Assembly: GCA_017440525.1 (NCBI GenBank)
Contig: JAFSHB010000138.1
Coordinates: 1-37,368 of the forward strand
Direction of reading: 5' to 3'
Length of the DNA stretch: 37,368 nucleotides
DNA from: Oscillospiraceae bacterium
Lineage (GTDB): Bacteria > Bacillota > Clostridia > Oscillospirales > Oscillospiraceae
Below the pieces are notes generated by a model, which ran no database searches, was not told the DNA's origin, and worked only from the letters and a program-made list of their open reading frames with translations. A program made the translations under genes and the position numbers. This document shows positions 7,663 through 16,388 of the stretch, piece by piece; the first letter of the stretch is position 1, and each line of letters begins with the position of its first letter.

Positions 7663-9006
7663 ATGGAAGAACTGCTTTCCAAACAACTGCCCTATTCTTT
7701 GGAGGCGGAGCAGTCCGTTTTGGGTGCCATGCTGATCGACAGCCGCTGTGTGGCGGATGTTATCGGTGTCCTGCGCCCCGATGATTTTTTCCTGCAGCAA
7801 AATAAGGATATCTATGAGAGCATCTACACCATGTTCAACTATTCCGAGACCATCGACCCTGTCACGGTACTGGAGAAGATGAAGCATCGCGGTGTCTATG
7901 ATGAAAAGACCGGCAATTATCTGATGCAGCTCATGGAGATCACACCTACGGCTGCCAATGTGGCGCAGTATGCCGCCATCGTGCGGGATAAGGCCATGCT
8001 TCGCAACCTTGCCGTGGCGGCGGATGAGATCCATACCAGCGTCATGGACGGCACCGGCACAGCCGGAGAGGTCATGGAAGCGGCAGAGAAGAAGATCTAT
8101 GCGCTGCGAAACGGCATGAGCTCCGAATCTCTGACCCCCATCGGTGTGGTGCTGGTGGATGTGTTCGAGCGGCTGGACGAGCTGAGCATGCTCGATCAGG
8201 CATTCCCCGGCCAGTCCACAGGGCTTGTGGATCTGGACAGGATGATCAACGGCCTGAATAACTCCGACCTTATGATCCTGGCGGCTCGTCCCGGTATGGG
8301 CAAGACCTCTCTGGCGCTGAACATCGCGCTTGCTGTGGGAAAGAAGAGCAAAAAGACCGTGGCGGTATTCTCTCTGGAGATGTCCAAGGAGCAGCTCGGC
8401 ATGCGCCTTCTTTCCAACGAGAGCTTCGTGGATAATAAAAAGCTCCTGACCGGCAAGCTGACGGAGGAGGAATGGACGAAGATCTCCATGGCATCGGCGG
8501 CTCTGAGCCAGACCGATATCCGTGTGGACGACAACCCGTCCATCACTGTGGCGGAGATGAACGCCAAGTGCCGAAGACTCGATAATTTGGGCCTGATCGT
8601 CATCGACTATCTGCAGCTGATGACCTCCGCCGGCGGCGATAGGAAGTCCGGCGAGAACCGCGTCAATGTGGTCAGCGACATCTCCCGTGCGCTGAAGATC
8701 ATGGCAAAGGAGCTCAATGTGCCGGTCATCTGTCTGAGCCAGCTGTCGCGTTCGAGCGAAAAGCGCGGTGAGAACAAGCGGCCGATGCTGTCCGACCTGC
8801 GAGAATCCGGCTCTATCGAGCAGGATGCCGATGAAGTGCTGTTCATCCATCGCGAGGGCTATTATAACAACGACCTTCCCAATAAGAATGTGGCGGAGCT
8901 GATCGTGGCAAAGAACCGCCACGGAGAGGTCGGCACCGTCGAGGTCCAGTGGCTGCCCGAGGTCACCACCTTTGCCGACAGGGAATGGAAGCATGCAGAG
9001 CCTTGA
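7663..9006 (+). CDS. dnaB: Replicative DNA helicase DnaB
   Basis: 447 residues, normal for DnaB/DnaC(Bacillus) helicases. The N-terminal primase-binding domain (PYSLEAEQSVLGAMLID, about residues 8-110) is joined by a linker to the RecA-like motor. Walker A is ARPGMGKTSLALN (residues 208-220, K214); the Walker B region is LIVIDYLQLM; further on are SRSSEKR and the DLRESGSIEQDADEVLFIHR motif. It forms a hexamer that unwinds DNA at the replication fork. GGAGG stands 7 nt before the start. It sits between rplI and tilS, with its last 14 bases overlapping tilS. Confidence 0.97.
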   Translation: MEELLSKQLPYSLEAEQSVLGAMLIDSRCVADVIGVLRPDDFFLQQNKDIYESIYTMFNYSETIDPVTVLEKMKHRGVYDEKTGNYLMQLMEITPTAANVAQYAAIVRDKAMLRNLAVAADEIHTSVMDGTGTAGEVMEAAEKKIYALRNGMSSESLTPIGVVLVDVFERLDELSMLDQAFPGQSTGLVDLDRMINGLNNSDLMILAARPGMGKTSLALNIALAVGKKSKKTVAVFSLEMSKEQLGMRLLSNESFVDNKKLLTGKLTEEEWTKISMASAALSQTDIRVDDNPSITVAEMNAKCRRLDNLGLIVIDYLQLMTSAGGDRKSGENRVNVVSDISRALKIMAKELNVPVICLSQLSRSSEKRGENKRPMLSDLRESGSIEQDADEVLFIHREGYYNNDLPNKNVAELIVAKNRHGEVGTVEVQWLPEVTTFADREWKHAEP

Positions 9007-10198
9007 TCTGACCTTCCTTCGAGGCAGGACCGTGACCTGCGCCGTCTCCGGCGGCGGAGATTCCGTGGCGCTTCTGCATCTGCTCAGGGAAAACAAAGAG
9101 ACGCTGTCCATCGATCTTCGTGCGGCCCATTTCCATCACGGCCTGCGTGAGACTGCCGATCGGGACGAAGCCTTCGTCAGAGACCTCTGTGCCCAATGGG
9201 GCATCGAGCTGGATGTGGGAAGGGGCGACACCCTTGCCTATGCCGGAGCTGAGGGCCTGAGCGTGGAGGAGGCGGCGAGAAAGCTGCGGTATGACTTCCT
9301 GCTGAGGCGGGAAGGACTGATCGCGCTGGCGCACCATGGCGACGATCAGGTGGAGACCGTTCTTTTGAACCTTTTGCGCGGCACAGGGCTTCGGGGGCTG
9401 TGTGCCATGGAGCGGCAGTCGGGCAGGCTCGTTCGACCGCTCCTGTCTGTGAGCAGGGCTGAGATCGAGGCATACCTTGCGGCGCACGATCTGCCGAGGT
9501 GTCTGGATGAGACCAACGATGAGGACGATGCCCTCCGCAACCGTCTCAGACACCATGTGATCCCCCTTTTGAAACAGGAGAACCCCGCCCTCACCGAGAC
9601 GGTGGGGCGTATGACTGCACTCCTGCAGGCGGACGATGCCCTTCTGCAGGCAGAGGCTGAGGCACTTTTAAAAAAAGCGGAGACAGACGGCGGCTACGAC
9701 TGCTGTGTGCTTCGCGCTTCCCCCTACTGCCGCCGCGCCGTGCGGATCTTGCTGGACAGGCTGGAAAAGCCCTCCATGGCCCATGTGGATGCCGTCTGCG
9801 GCCTGATGGAGGATCTCAGCGGCACGAAGACCGTGGATCTTCCGGGCATGCGGGCTGTGCGGGAGTATGGGATCTTATCTGTAAGGAGCCATCGGAAAAC
9901 ATCGATCCCTGCCCCTGTATCCGTTCGAGCGGACGGTGCCGGACATATCTTTTGGAACGGCTGGGAGATCCGATGGGCCGATATCTGTGGAGAGCTGACC
10001 GTTCGCGGCCGTCAGCCGGGCGATGAGATCCGCCTGCCCGGCGGCACCAGGACTGTGAAAAAACTGCTGATCGACCGCAAGCTCCCCAAAGAATGCCGGG
10101 ATGGTATCCCCATCGTACTGCTGGATGGAACGGTCCTGGCGGTGGGCGATGCGGTGTGCATCTGTAAAAACATCCATATCAAGGAGAGAGACATATGA
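8993..10198 (+). CDS. tilS: tRNA(Ile)-lysidine synthase TilS
   Basis: 401 residues from the ATG at 8993, which overlaps the end of dnaB by 14 nt; a TTG seven codons earlier is the longer option. The PP-loop motif SGGGDS (residues 19-24) marks the ATP-pyrophosphatase domain of TilS, followed by HHGLRETADRDEAFVRDL, the motif EEAARKLRYDFL and LAHHGDDQVETVLLNLLRG. The C-terminal part (RGRQPGDEIRLPGGTRTVKKLLIDRKLP) matches the TilS C-terminal tRNA-recognition domain. The enzyme adds lysine to C34 of tRNA-Ile(CAU) so that it reads AUA; it is normally essential. Its stop overlaps the hpt start (ATGA), so translation is probably coupled. Confidence 0.95.
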   Translation: MQSLDLTFLRGRTVTCAVSGGGDSVALLHLLRENKETLSIDLRAAHFHHGLRETADRDEAFVRDLCAQWGIELDVGRGDTLAYAGAEGLSVEEAARKLRYDFLLRREGLIALAHHGDDQVETVLLNLLRGTGLRGLCAMERQSGRLVRPLLSVSRAEIEAYLAAHDLPRCLDETNDEDDALRNRLRHHVIPLLKQENPALTETVGRMTALLQADDALLQAEAEALLKKAETDGGYDCCVLRASPYCRRAVRILLDRLEKPSMAHVDAVCGLMEDLSGTKTVDLPGMRAVREYGILSVRSHRKTSIPAPVSVRADGAGHIFWNGWEIRWADICGELTVRGRQPGDEIRLPGGTRTVKKLLIDRKLPKECRDGIPIVLLDGTVLAVGDAVCICKNIHIKERDI

Positions 10199-10755
10199 TC
10201 AACAAGCTGGATATGATGGCAGACATTCAGGAAGTTTTGCTGACCGAGGAGCAGATCCTGGCCCGCATCAAGGAGATGGGCAGGCAGATCACCGAGGACT
10301 ACAGAGGCAAGGAACTGGTCCTGATCGGCATCCTCAAGGGCGTGGTGCCCTTCTATGCCGCCATGGCGCAGGCGATCGACCTGCAGGTGCAGGAGGAGTT
10401 TATGTCCGTCAGCTCCTACGGTGCAGGCACTGTCTCCAGCGGCAAGCTCATCATCCGTAAGGATATCGATATCGACATCGAGGGCAAGGATGTCCTGATC
10501 CTGGAGGATATCCTCGATTCCGGCCGCACCCTCCGCGGTGTGATGCAGATGTTCGAGGCGCGGAGACCCGCTTCTGTGAAGATCTGCACCCTCCTCGATA
10601 AGCCCGAGGGCCGTGTGGAGCAGGTGGAGGCCGCCTATGCGGGCTTTACGGTGCCCAATGCCTTCGTAGTCGGCTACGGCCTCGATTATGCGGGCTACTA
10701 CCGCAATCTGCCCTTTGTGGGCATCCTGAAGCCTGAGGTCTATCAGGACAATTAA
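10195..10755 (+). CDS. hpt: Hypoxanthine(-guanine) phosphoribosyltransferase
   Basis: 186 residues, the usual size. Type I PRTase motifs: ELVLIGILKGVVPFYAAMAQ (PPi-binding loop region), then the PRPP motif LILEDILDSGRTL (about residues 101-113, with E104-D105 as the acidic pair), and the late FVVGYGLDYAGYYRNLPFVG that is diagnostic of Hpt. The enzyme salvages hypoxanthine and guanine to IMP and GMP. Its ATG overlaps the tilS stop by 4 nt with AAGGAG upstream. The tilS-hpt-ftsH order is conserved in Firmicutes, which supports all three calls. Confidence 0.96.
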   Translation: MINKLDMMADIQEVLLTEEQILARIKEMGRQITEDYRGKELVLIGILKGVVPFYAAMAQAIDLQVQEEFMSVSSYGAGTVSSGKLIIRKDIDIDIEGKDVLILEDILDSGRTLRGVMQMFEARRPASVKICTLLDKPEGRVEQVEAAYAGFTVPNAFVVGYGLDYAGYYRNLPFVGILKPEVYQDN

Positions 10756-10773
10756 GACTAAAGGAGAACGCAT

Positions 10774-12582
10774 TTGAAACGAAGAAACCCCATTGGCGCG
10801 ATCATTTATCTGGTGATCCTCGTCTTGTTGCTCTCCACCCTGCTCGGTCAGTTCGGCCGCACAGGGGAGGAGGCACTGTCCTATGCACAGGTGGTGGAGA
10901 TCTTCCGCTCCGAGGATGTAAAGGAGTTCACGCTGTCCGCCGAGGGCGTGCTGACCATGGAGCTGCATTCGTCCTCCGAACCGGTGTTTGCCGAGATCGG
11001 TGATGTGGATCTGTTCCATGCCGATCTCGATGACCTGATCGACAGCCAGTATGAGGCAGGCATCCTGAAGGACTACAACTATCTGCCGGAGGACACCTCC
11101 TTCAACTGGCTCTCTGTGGTGCCCTATATCATCCTCGGCGTCTTTATGCTGGTGGTCATGGTGATCGCGATCCGCCGCGCAGGCGGCGGACAGAACTCCA
11201 TGGCAAAGTTCACCAGAGCCAACGCCCGCATGGGAACGGGCGGCAGGAAAGTGACCTTTGCAGATGTGGCGGGTGCCGATGAAGAAAAGGAAGAGCTGCA
11301 GGAGGTCGTGGAGTTCCTCCGCGATCCTGCGCGGTTCACCCGACTGGGTGCCCGCATCCCCAAGGGAATCTTGCTGGTAGGCCCTCCCGGCACCGGCAAA
11401 ACGCTGCTGGCAAGAGCCGTGGCAGGGGAGGCTGATGTGGGCTTCCTTTCGATCTCCGGCTCTGATTTCGTGGAGATGTATGTGGGCGTCGGTGCCAGCC
11501 GTGTCCGCGATCTGTTCGAGCAGGCCAAGAAGCAGGCGCCTGCCATCGTGTTCATCGATGAGATCGACGCTGTGGGCCGCCGCAGAGGTGCCGGTCTTGG
11601 CGGCGGACATGACGAGCGTGAGCAGACCCTCAACCAGCTGCTGGTGGAGATGGACGGCTTCGGCAAGAACGAGGGCGTCATCGTCATGGCAGCCACCAAC
11701 CGAAAGGATATCCTGGATCCTGCCCTTCTGCGCCCCGGTCGGTTCGACCGTCAGATCTATGTGGGCGCGCCCGACTGGAAGGGGCGCAGGGAGATCTTAA
11801 AGGTCCATGCCAAGGATAAGCCCTTGGCGGAGGATGCGGATCTGGAGCGGCTGGCGAAGGCTACCACAGGCTTCACCGGCGCAGATCTGGAGAACCTTCT
11901 CAACGAAGCGGCGCTCCTTGCCGCCAGAGAAAAGAAGGATGCCATCTGCGGTGCGGATCTGGAGGAGGCCATGCTGAAGGTCATCGCAGGCCCGGAGAAA
12001 CGCAGCCGCGCGGTCTCGGAGCATGCCAGAAAGCTGACTGCCATCCATGAGGCAGGCCATGCTGTTGCCATGTACCATCTGCCTACCCACGATCCTGTCC
12101 ATCAGATCACGATCATCCCCAGAGGGGGAGCGGGCGGCATGACCATCAGCCTGCCGGAGGATGACAGGAGCTACGCATCCCGCAACGAGATGTTCGAGCG
12201 GATCGTCTCTCTCCTGGGCGGACGGGTGGCGGAGCAGCTGTTTTTGGAGGATATCTCCACCGGTGCCTCCAACGATATCGAGCGGGCCACGGAGCTTGCA
12301 AGGGATATGGTCATGCGCTATGGTATGAGCGAGACGCTCGGTCCTGTGAATTACGGCAGTGACAGCGAGGTGTTCCTTGGCCGGGACTATGAAAAGACAA
12401 GATCCTACTCCGAAGCCTCCGCAGGCAGGATCGATGAAGAGGTGAAGCACCTCATCGACCGCGCCTACGAAAAATGCGGGGAGATCCTGCGTGAGCATGA
12501 AGACCGGGTGAGGTCCGTTTCTGCGTATCTGCTGGAACACGAGACCATGGACGCCGAGACCTTCAAGACCTATATGCAGTAA
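10774..12582 (+). CDS. ftsH: ATP-dependent zinc metalloprotease FtsH
   Basis: 602 residues. The start is a TTG, fixed by AAAGGAG 8 nt upstream and a good N-terminal membrane segment (about residues 8-25). Next are a short extracytoplasmic domain, a second membrane segment (about 112-132), then the AAA ATPase: Walker A GPPGTGKT (203-210), Walker [13 protein letters not shown], and the arginine-finger region RPGRFDR. The zinc protease follows with HEAGH (H425, H429) and the third ligand D501 in NDIERAT. FtsH is a membrane hexamer that degrades damaged membrane proteins and some short-lived regulators. It is the last gene of the operon, 18 nt after hpt. The C-terminus is short, as in many Clostridia. 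Confidence 0.97.
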   Translation: MKRRNPIGAIIYLVILVLLLSTLLGQFGRTGEEALSYAQVVEIFRSEDVKEFTLSAEGVLTMELHSSSEPVFAEIGDVDLFHADLDDLIDSQYEAGILKDYNYLPEDTSFNWLSVVPYIILGVFMLVVMVIAIRRAGGGQNSMAKFTRANARMGTGGRKVTFADVAGADEEKEELQEVVEFLRDPARFTRLGARIPKGILLVGPPGTGKTLLARAVAGEADVGFLSISGSDFVEMYVGVGASRVRDLFEQAKKQAPAIVFIDEIDAVGRRRGAGLGGGHDEREQTLNQLLVEMDGFGKNEGVIVMAATNRKDILDPALLRPGRFDRQIYVGAPDWKGRREILKVHAKDKPLAEDADLERLAKATTGFTGADLENLLNEAALLAAREKKDAICGADLEEAMLKVIAGPEKRSRAVSEHARKLTAIHEAGHAVAMYHLPTHDPVHQITIIPRGGAGGMTISLPEDDRSYASRNEMFERIVSLLGGRVAEQLFLEDISTGASNDIERATELARDMVMRYGMSETLGPVNYGSDSEVFLGRDYEKTRSYSEASAGRIDEEVKHLIDRAYEKCGEILREHEDRVRSVSAYLLEHETMDAETFKTYMQ

Positions 12583-12618
12583 CATGAGCGCGATGCCTTC
12601 AGGCATCGCGCTCATGTT
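12581..12618. terminator. Shared hairpin between convergent ftsH and AraC genes
   Basis: A 17-bp perfect stem (12581-12597 with 12602-12618) has a TTCA loop. The left arm begins in the ftsH stop codon. Read leftward, the right arm and loop encode the last residues and stop of the AraC gene. The T run is weak on both sides, so termination efficiency is uncertain. Confidence 0.7.
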
Positions 12619-13423
12619 GTTCGTTTCGGTACTGTCTGGCGGAGCAGCCCACGATCGAGCGGAACACTCTGCCGAAATGGTTGTGATCGGAGAAGCCTGT
12701 GCGGTAGGCGATCTCGGTGATGGGCAGTTTCGTCTCGATCAGGAGCTTTTCGGCATATTGGATGCGCCGTTTGCGGACATATTCTGCCAGACCGCAGCCC
12801 AGATGATCGGCGCACAGTCCATACAGCCGCGTGCGCCCCATGCGGAACGCGGCACAGATATCCTTGGCACGGATGCTCTGGTCGATGTGATCGTCGATAT
12901 AGTGATCAAGCTGACGGATCAGGTCGGAGCCCATGGGCGTGACCCAGCGGTTGCTCATCATAAAGCTGCCGATCGCCTGCAGGACCGTGGCGGCCGCTCC
13001 CAGCTCCTCGGCGGATCTGATGGGAAGGGCCTCCGCTGCCTCGGCAAGCTCCGGGAAGCGCGCCTTCAGATCGGCTTTGGTGCTCTCACAGGTCTCTCTG
13101 GTCAGGATCTGTCCGAACATCACATAGGCCAGTACATTGTGGCTGTCGCGAATCGGCACCACAGCCTCGGTCAGCCCCGCATGACAGCGGTAGATCACGG
13201 CCTCTTTCGTCTTGGCACAGGTGCGGCAGCCCTGCATATCGCTCTTTTCGCAGGCCGCGTTCCCTTCCGATGTGCGGCGAAGCTGTGTGCAGAACTGTTC
13301 CCGGTCGGTGGGATAAGCCAGAAGCTCCCGAAAGGCGGCATCAAAGATCACGATTCGGATCTTCGTGAGCGTATGGAAATCCCGCAGGACGCTGTAAAGG
13401 CTCTCTGTGTTCAGCCGGAGCAT
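12599..13423 (-). CDS. AraC-family regulator with PocR sensory domain
   Basis: 274 residues. The N-terminal ~150 residues match the PocR ligand-binding domain: FHTLTKIRIVIFDAAFRELLAYP, then Cys residues at 58, 66 and 69 (ACEKSDMQGCRTC) and the segment YRCHAGLTEAVVPIRDSHNVLAYVMFGQIL. The C-terminal ~100 residues are a two-helix-turn-helix AraC domain (RAKDICAAFRMGRTRLYGLC and ITEIAYRTGFSDHNHFGRVF). PocR domains sense small diols or sugars through a cysteine-containing pocket. Of two nearby ATGs, the inner one at 13423 is chosen because AGGAGG is only 1 nt from the outer (13429) and 7 nt from the inner. It is divergent from the isomerase-kinase-aldolase operon and most likely controls it. Confidence 0.92.
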   Translation of the reverse strand: MLRLNTESLYSVLRDFHTLTKIRIVIFDAAFRELLAYPTDREQFCTQLRRTSEGNAACEKSDMQGCRTCAKTKEAVIYRCHAGLTEAVVPIRDSHNVLAYVMFGQILTRETCESTKADLKARFPELAEAAEALPIRSAEELGAAATVLQAIGSFMMSNRWVTPMGSDLIRQLDHYIDDHIDQSIRAKDICAAFRMGRTRLYGLCADHLGCGLAEYVRKRRIQYAEKLLIETKLPITEIAYRTGFSDHNHFGRVFRSIVGCSARQYRNEQHERDA

Positions 13424-13443
13424 ATCCATCCCTCCTTAAGACC

Positions 13444-13452
13444 ATTATAGCA
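13444..13452 (-). promoter_or_regulatory. Extended -10 promoter of the PocR-AraC gene
   Basis: Read leftward the sequence is TGCTATAAT, a perfect extended -10 located 20 nt before the start. No good -35 is visible, which fits a promoter that needs the extended -10 or an activator. Confidence 0.6.
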
Positions 13453-13468
13453 CAGATCGCCGCGATGC

Positions 13469-13519
13469 GATAGATTTGTTTGTTTGCGGACGAATATGAT
13501 GTATTTTGGATAGATCTGT
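13469..13519. promoter_or_regulatory. Candidate AraC operator: paired GATAGATYTGT repeats
   Basis: GATAGATTTGT at 13469-13479 and GATAGATCTGT at 13509-13519 are direct repeats exactly 40 bp apart. The second also forms an imperfect inverted repeat with the following TCTATT. The pair lies in the 152-bp divergent gap. A weak -10-like TATGCT for the isomerase (13545-13550) lies downstream, with a poor -35 right after the second repeat, as at AraC-activated promoters. Confidence 0.5.
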
Positions 13520-13575
13520 CTATTATCTCAAAGGCTGTTTGGTGTATGCTGAAAGAAAAAACAAGGAGGATCCAT

Positions 13576-14991
13576 ATGAAAAAGATGACATTCGCCCTTT
13601 GCTTCTGCAACCGCGGCTTTATGCCCGGTGAGCTGATCTATGGTGCCAGAGAGGATATGGTCAAGGCCGTCACCGATGCCGGCTGCGACTATATCATGAT
13701 GGATGCGGAGCTGACCCGTTACGGCGGTGTGGAGACCAGAGAGGAGGGGCGGCTCTATGCCCAGTGGCTCAAGGAGCACGAAGGGGAGTATGACGGCGTG
13801 ATCTTCTCCATGCCGATCTTTGCCGATGAGAACGGTGCGATCACGGCTCTGCAGGATGCAGGCGTCCCGATCCTGATGCAGGCCTATCCCGATGAGATCG
13901 GCAAGATGGACTTTGCCCATCGCCGCGATGCCTACTGCGGCAAGTTCTCCGTGACCGATGTGTTCTGCCAGTATCAGGTGCCGTTCACGGTGATGAAGCC
14001 TCATGTGGTACATCCTCTGAGCCCGGCCTTCGCGCAGAACCTCCGCGACTTCGCCGCCATCTGCCGCGTGGTGAACGGCATGAAGCGCTTCAACCTCGGC
14101 TGTATCGGCGCGCGCACCACGGCGTTCAAGACCGTGCGCTTCGATGAGATCGCCATGCAGAAGTTTGGCATCAATGTGGAGAGCTTCGACCTGTCCGAGC
14201 TGTTCGCCAAGGTCGGGGAAAAGGCCGATGACGATGCGGCTGTCCTTGCAAAGCAGGAGCGGCTGAAGGACTATACCGACTGCTCCCTCGTGCCAGAGGA
14301 GAATATGCTGACCCTTGCCAAGGTGTCGGTGGTCATCGACGAGTACATCGAAGGATATCATCTCGATGCTCTGGCTCTGCGGTGCTGGAACGAGATGGAG
14401 ACCTACCTCCGCATCTGCCCCTGCGTGCTTTTGTCTGAGCTCAATGACCGGGGCATCGCCGCCTCCTGCGAGATCGATATGTGCTCCGCCATCGTTATGC
14501 GTGCCATGAGCCTTGCCACCGAGGGCGCAGCTGCTGTCCTCGACTGGAACAACAACTACGGCGAGGAAGCGGACAAGGTGATCTTGTTCCACTGCGGCCC
14601 GGTCGCCCAGAGCCTGATGGCAGGCAAGGGCACTGTGACGGAGCACAAGATGTTCGCCAAGAACGATCCCGGCTCCGGCTGGGGCTGCAACGAGGGCCGC
14701 ATCAAGGCCATGCCCATCACCATCTCCAACTGCCAGACCAGAGACGGTCAGATCCTCATCTACGCCTCCGAAGCGAAGTTCACCGACGATCCGATCGAGG
14801 AGGGCTTCTTCGGCTGCGGCGGCGTAGCGGAGATCCCCGATCTGGAAAACAAGCTCCTGAAGCTGGCCCGGGGCGGCTTCAAGCATCATACCGCCATCTG
14901 CGAGGGCCATGTGAAGGAGATCCTGAAGGAAGCCTTCACCACCTACCTCGGCTACACCTGGGTGGATATCGATGGTCAGTCTGGGTGTTGA
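13576..14991 (+). CDS. L-fucose/L-arabinose isomerase family sugar isomerase
   Basis: 471 residues. The N-terminus (FALCFCNRGFMPGELIYGAREDM) and overall layout match the COG2407 fucose/arabinose isomerase-like family, with metal-ligand regions in order: GYHLDALALRCWNEMET, ASCEIDMCSAIVMRAMS (E/D ligands) and VILFHCGPVA (His ligand). Such enzymes convert aldoses to ketoses with a divalent metal. It is shorter than true FucI (about 590 residues), so the exact sugar is uncertain. AAGGAGG precedes the ATG at 13576; an upstream in-frame start (13480) falls within the regulatory region. The kinase start overlaps its end by 20 nt, so the two are translationally coupled. The context suggests isomerase, kinase and aldolase acting in one pathway. 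Confidence 0.88.
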   Translation: MKKMTFALCFCNRGFMPGELIYGAREDMVKAVTDAGCDYIMMDAELTRYGGVETREEGRLYAQWLKEHEGEYDGVIFSMPIFADENGAITALQDAGVPILMQAYPDEIGKMDFAHRRDAYCGKFSVTDVFCQYQVPFTVMKPHVVHPLSPAFAQNLRDFAAICRVVNGMKRFNLGCIGARTTAFKTVRFDEIAMQKFGINVESFDLSELFAKVGEKADDDAAVLAKQERLKDYTDCSLVPEENMLTLAKVSVVIDEYIEGYHLDALALRCWNEMETYLRICPCVLLSELNDRGIAASCEIDMCSAIVMRAMSLATEGAAAVLDWNNNYGEEADKVILFHCGPVAQSLMAGKGTVTEHKMFAKNDPGSGWGCNEGRIKAMPITISNCQTRDGQILIYASEAKFTDDPIEEGFFGCGGVAEIPDLENKLLKLARGGFKHHTAICEGHVKEILKEAFTTYLGYTWVDIDGQSGC

Positions 14992-16387
14992 TGTGGGCGG
15001 TACCGGCTGTAAATGCGTCGCCTTTTCCGAAAGCGGCGTACAGCTGGCGGCAGCCTATGCGGAATATCCTGTGGCGGCAGGCACAGACCGTCTGCCGCCT
15101 CAGCTGCTGACCCGATGCGTGTTCGATGTGATCCGGCAGTGTGCCGCGCAGGTGGAGGGCGTGGCGGTCATTACCGTGTCCTCCTTTGGAGAATCCTTCG
15201 TGCCCTTAGATGAAAACGGCGAAGCTCTGACGGACATCCTTCTGTATTACGGCGACGGCAGGAACGAAGCCTTTGAAGCATTGGTCGAAACGGTGGGTGC
15301 AGAGCGGATCGCACAGATCGCCCGTGTGCGGCCGGATCCCTCTTACTCCCTTGCGAAGATGCTCCTGACGAAGCAGGCGGACAAGTTCCTTTTTGTGGCG
15401 GGCTTCCTTGCGTGGAAGCTCTGCGGTGTCATGGCTTCGGACGAGGCGCTGGCCTGCCGCAGTATGCTCTATGATGTACAGCACCGCTGCTGGTCGGAGG
15501 AGCTGATAAAGGCGGCAGGACTGCGGCAGGAACAGCTGCCCAAAGTCCTTCCGGCAGGCACTGCTCTTGGCAGCTTGCTGCCTGAAGCTGCGGCTATGCT
15601 GGGTCTGCCCGAGACTGTCAAAGTGGTCCTGGGGACCCACGATCAGATCGTGGGCGCATTGGGCGCAGGTGTACAGCAGCCGGGGGATGCCGTGGATGTG
15701 TGCGGCACCTGCGAGTGTCTGACTCCCATGTTCCGTGATGTGCCCGATGCGGCGTTCACGGCCCACAACTTCGCCTGTGTGCCGTACTTCGACGGCTTCG
15801 TGACCTATGCCTATAATGTGTCCGCAGGCTCTGTGGTGCGGTGGTATCGTGATGCCTTTGGTGTGGGCTACGGCAAAATGGATGAGACCTGCCCGCAGCA
15901 TCCTACAGATCTGCTGATCCTGCCTTTTTTACAGGGCATGGGCGGCACGCCCGATGTCGTTCCCGATGCGGTGGGCACCATCGTCGGCCTGACGACAAAA
16001 ACGCGTCTGCCGGATATCTATCGGGCGGTGCTGGAGGGCATCACCTATGAGCTGCGGTATAATATCGAGCTTTTGACTGCCTCCGGCGTACAGATCCGGC
16101 AGATCTATGCCGCAGGCGGCGGCGCCCGATCCGCGCCGTGGATGCAGATCAAGGCAGATATCCTGAATTGCCCGGTCACCCCTGTGGCTGCGGAGGAGAC
16201 AGGTGCGTTGGGCAGCGCAGTGCTGGGCTTTGCCGCTGTGACAGGGGAGGATGCCTTCTCCATCGCAAGGCGTTTTGCCCGATACGGTCGGCCCGTCGAG
16301 CCCAATGCGGAGCACGCTGCGATCTACGAAGAAAAATATGAAACATACAAGGCCTTGCGCCGAATGTACAGGAAAGGAAAACACTGA
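14972..16387 (+). CDS. FGGY-family carbohydrate kinase
   Basis: 471 residues. The N-terminal phosphate-binding motif VSLGVDVGGTGCKCV is typical of the FGGY/actin-fold kinases. A mid-protein glycine-rich DQIVGALGAGV and the late signature YAAGGGARSAPWMQIKADI (FGGY signature 2) are present. These kinases phosphorylate a ketose or polyol at a terminal hydroxyl with ATP. In this setting it probably phosphorylates the ketose made by the preceding isomerase, giving the aldolase substrate. The ATG overlaps the isomerase by 20 nt; the stop is one base from the aldolase start. The sugar cannot be named from sequence; L-fuculose and D-ribulose/xylulose-type substrates are the closest family precedents. 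Confidence 0.93.
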   Translation: MVSLGVDVGGTGCKCVAFSESGVQLAAAYAEYPVAAGTDRLPPQLLTRCVFDVIRQCAAQVEGVAVITVSSFGESFVPLDENGEALTDILLYYGDGRNEAFEALVETVGAERIAQIARVRPDPSYSLAKMLLTKQADKFLFVAGFLAWKLCGVMASDEALACRSMLYDVQHRCWSEELIKAAGLRQEQLPKVLPAGTALGSLLPEAAAMLGLPETVKVVLGTHDQIVGALGAGVQQPGDAVDVCGTCECLTPMFRDVPDAAFTAHNFACVPYFDGFVTYAYNVSAGSVVRWYRDAFGVGYGKMDETCPQHPTDLLILPFLQGMGGTPDVVPDAVGTIVGLTTKTRLPDIYRAVLEGITYELRYNIELLTASGVQIRQIYAAGGGARSAPWMQIKADILNCPVTPVAAEETGALGSAVLGFAAVTGEDAFSIARRFARYGRPVEPNAEHAAIYEEKYETYKALRRMYRKGKH

Positions 16388-16388
16388 T

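Noticed and set aside
13480..13575. Upstream in-frame extension of the isomerase
   Set aside because: The extra 32 codons cover the putative operator and promoter; AAGGAGG directly precedes the ATG at 13576, where family similarity begins.
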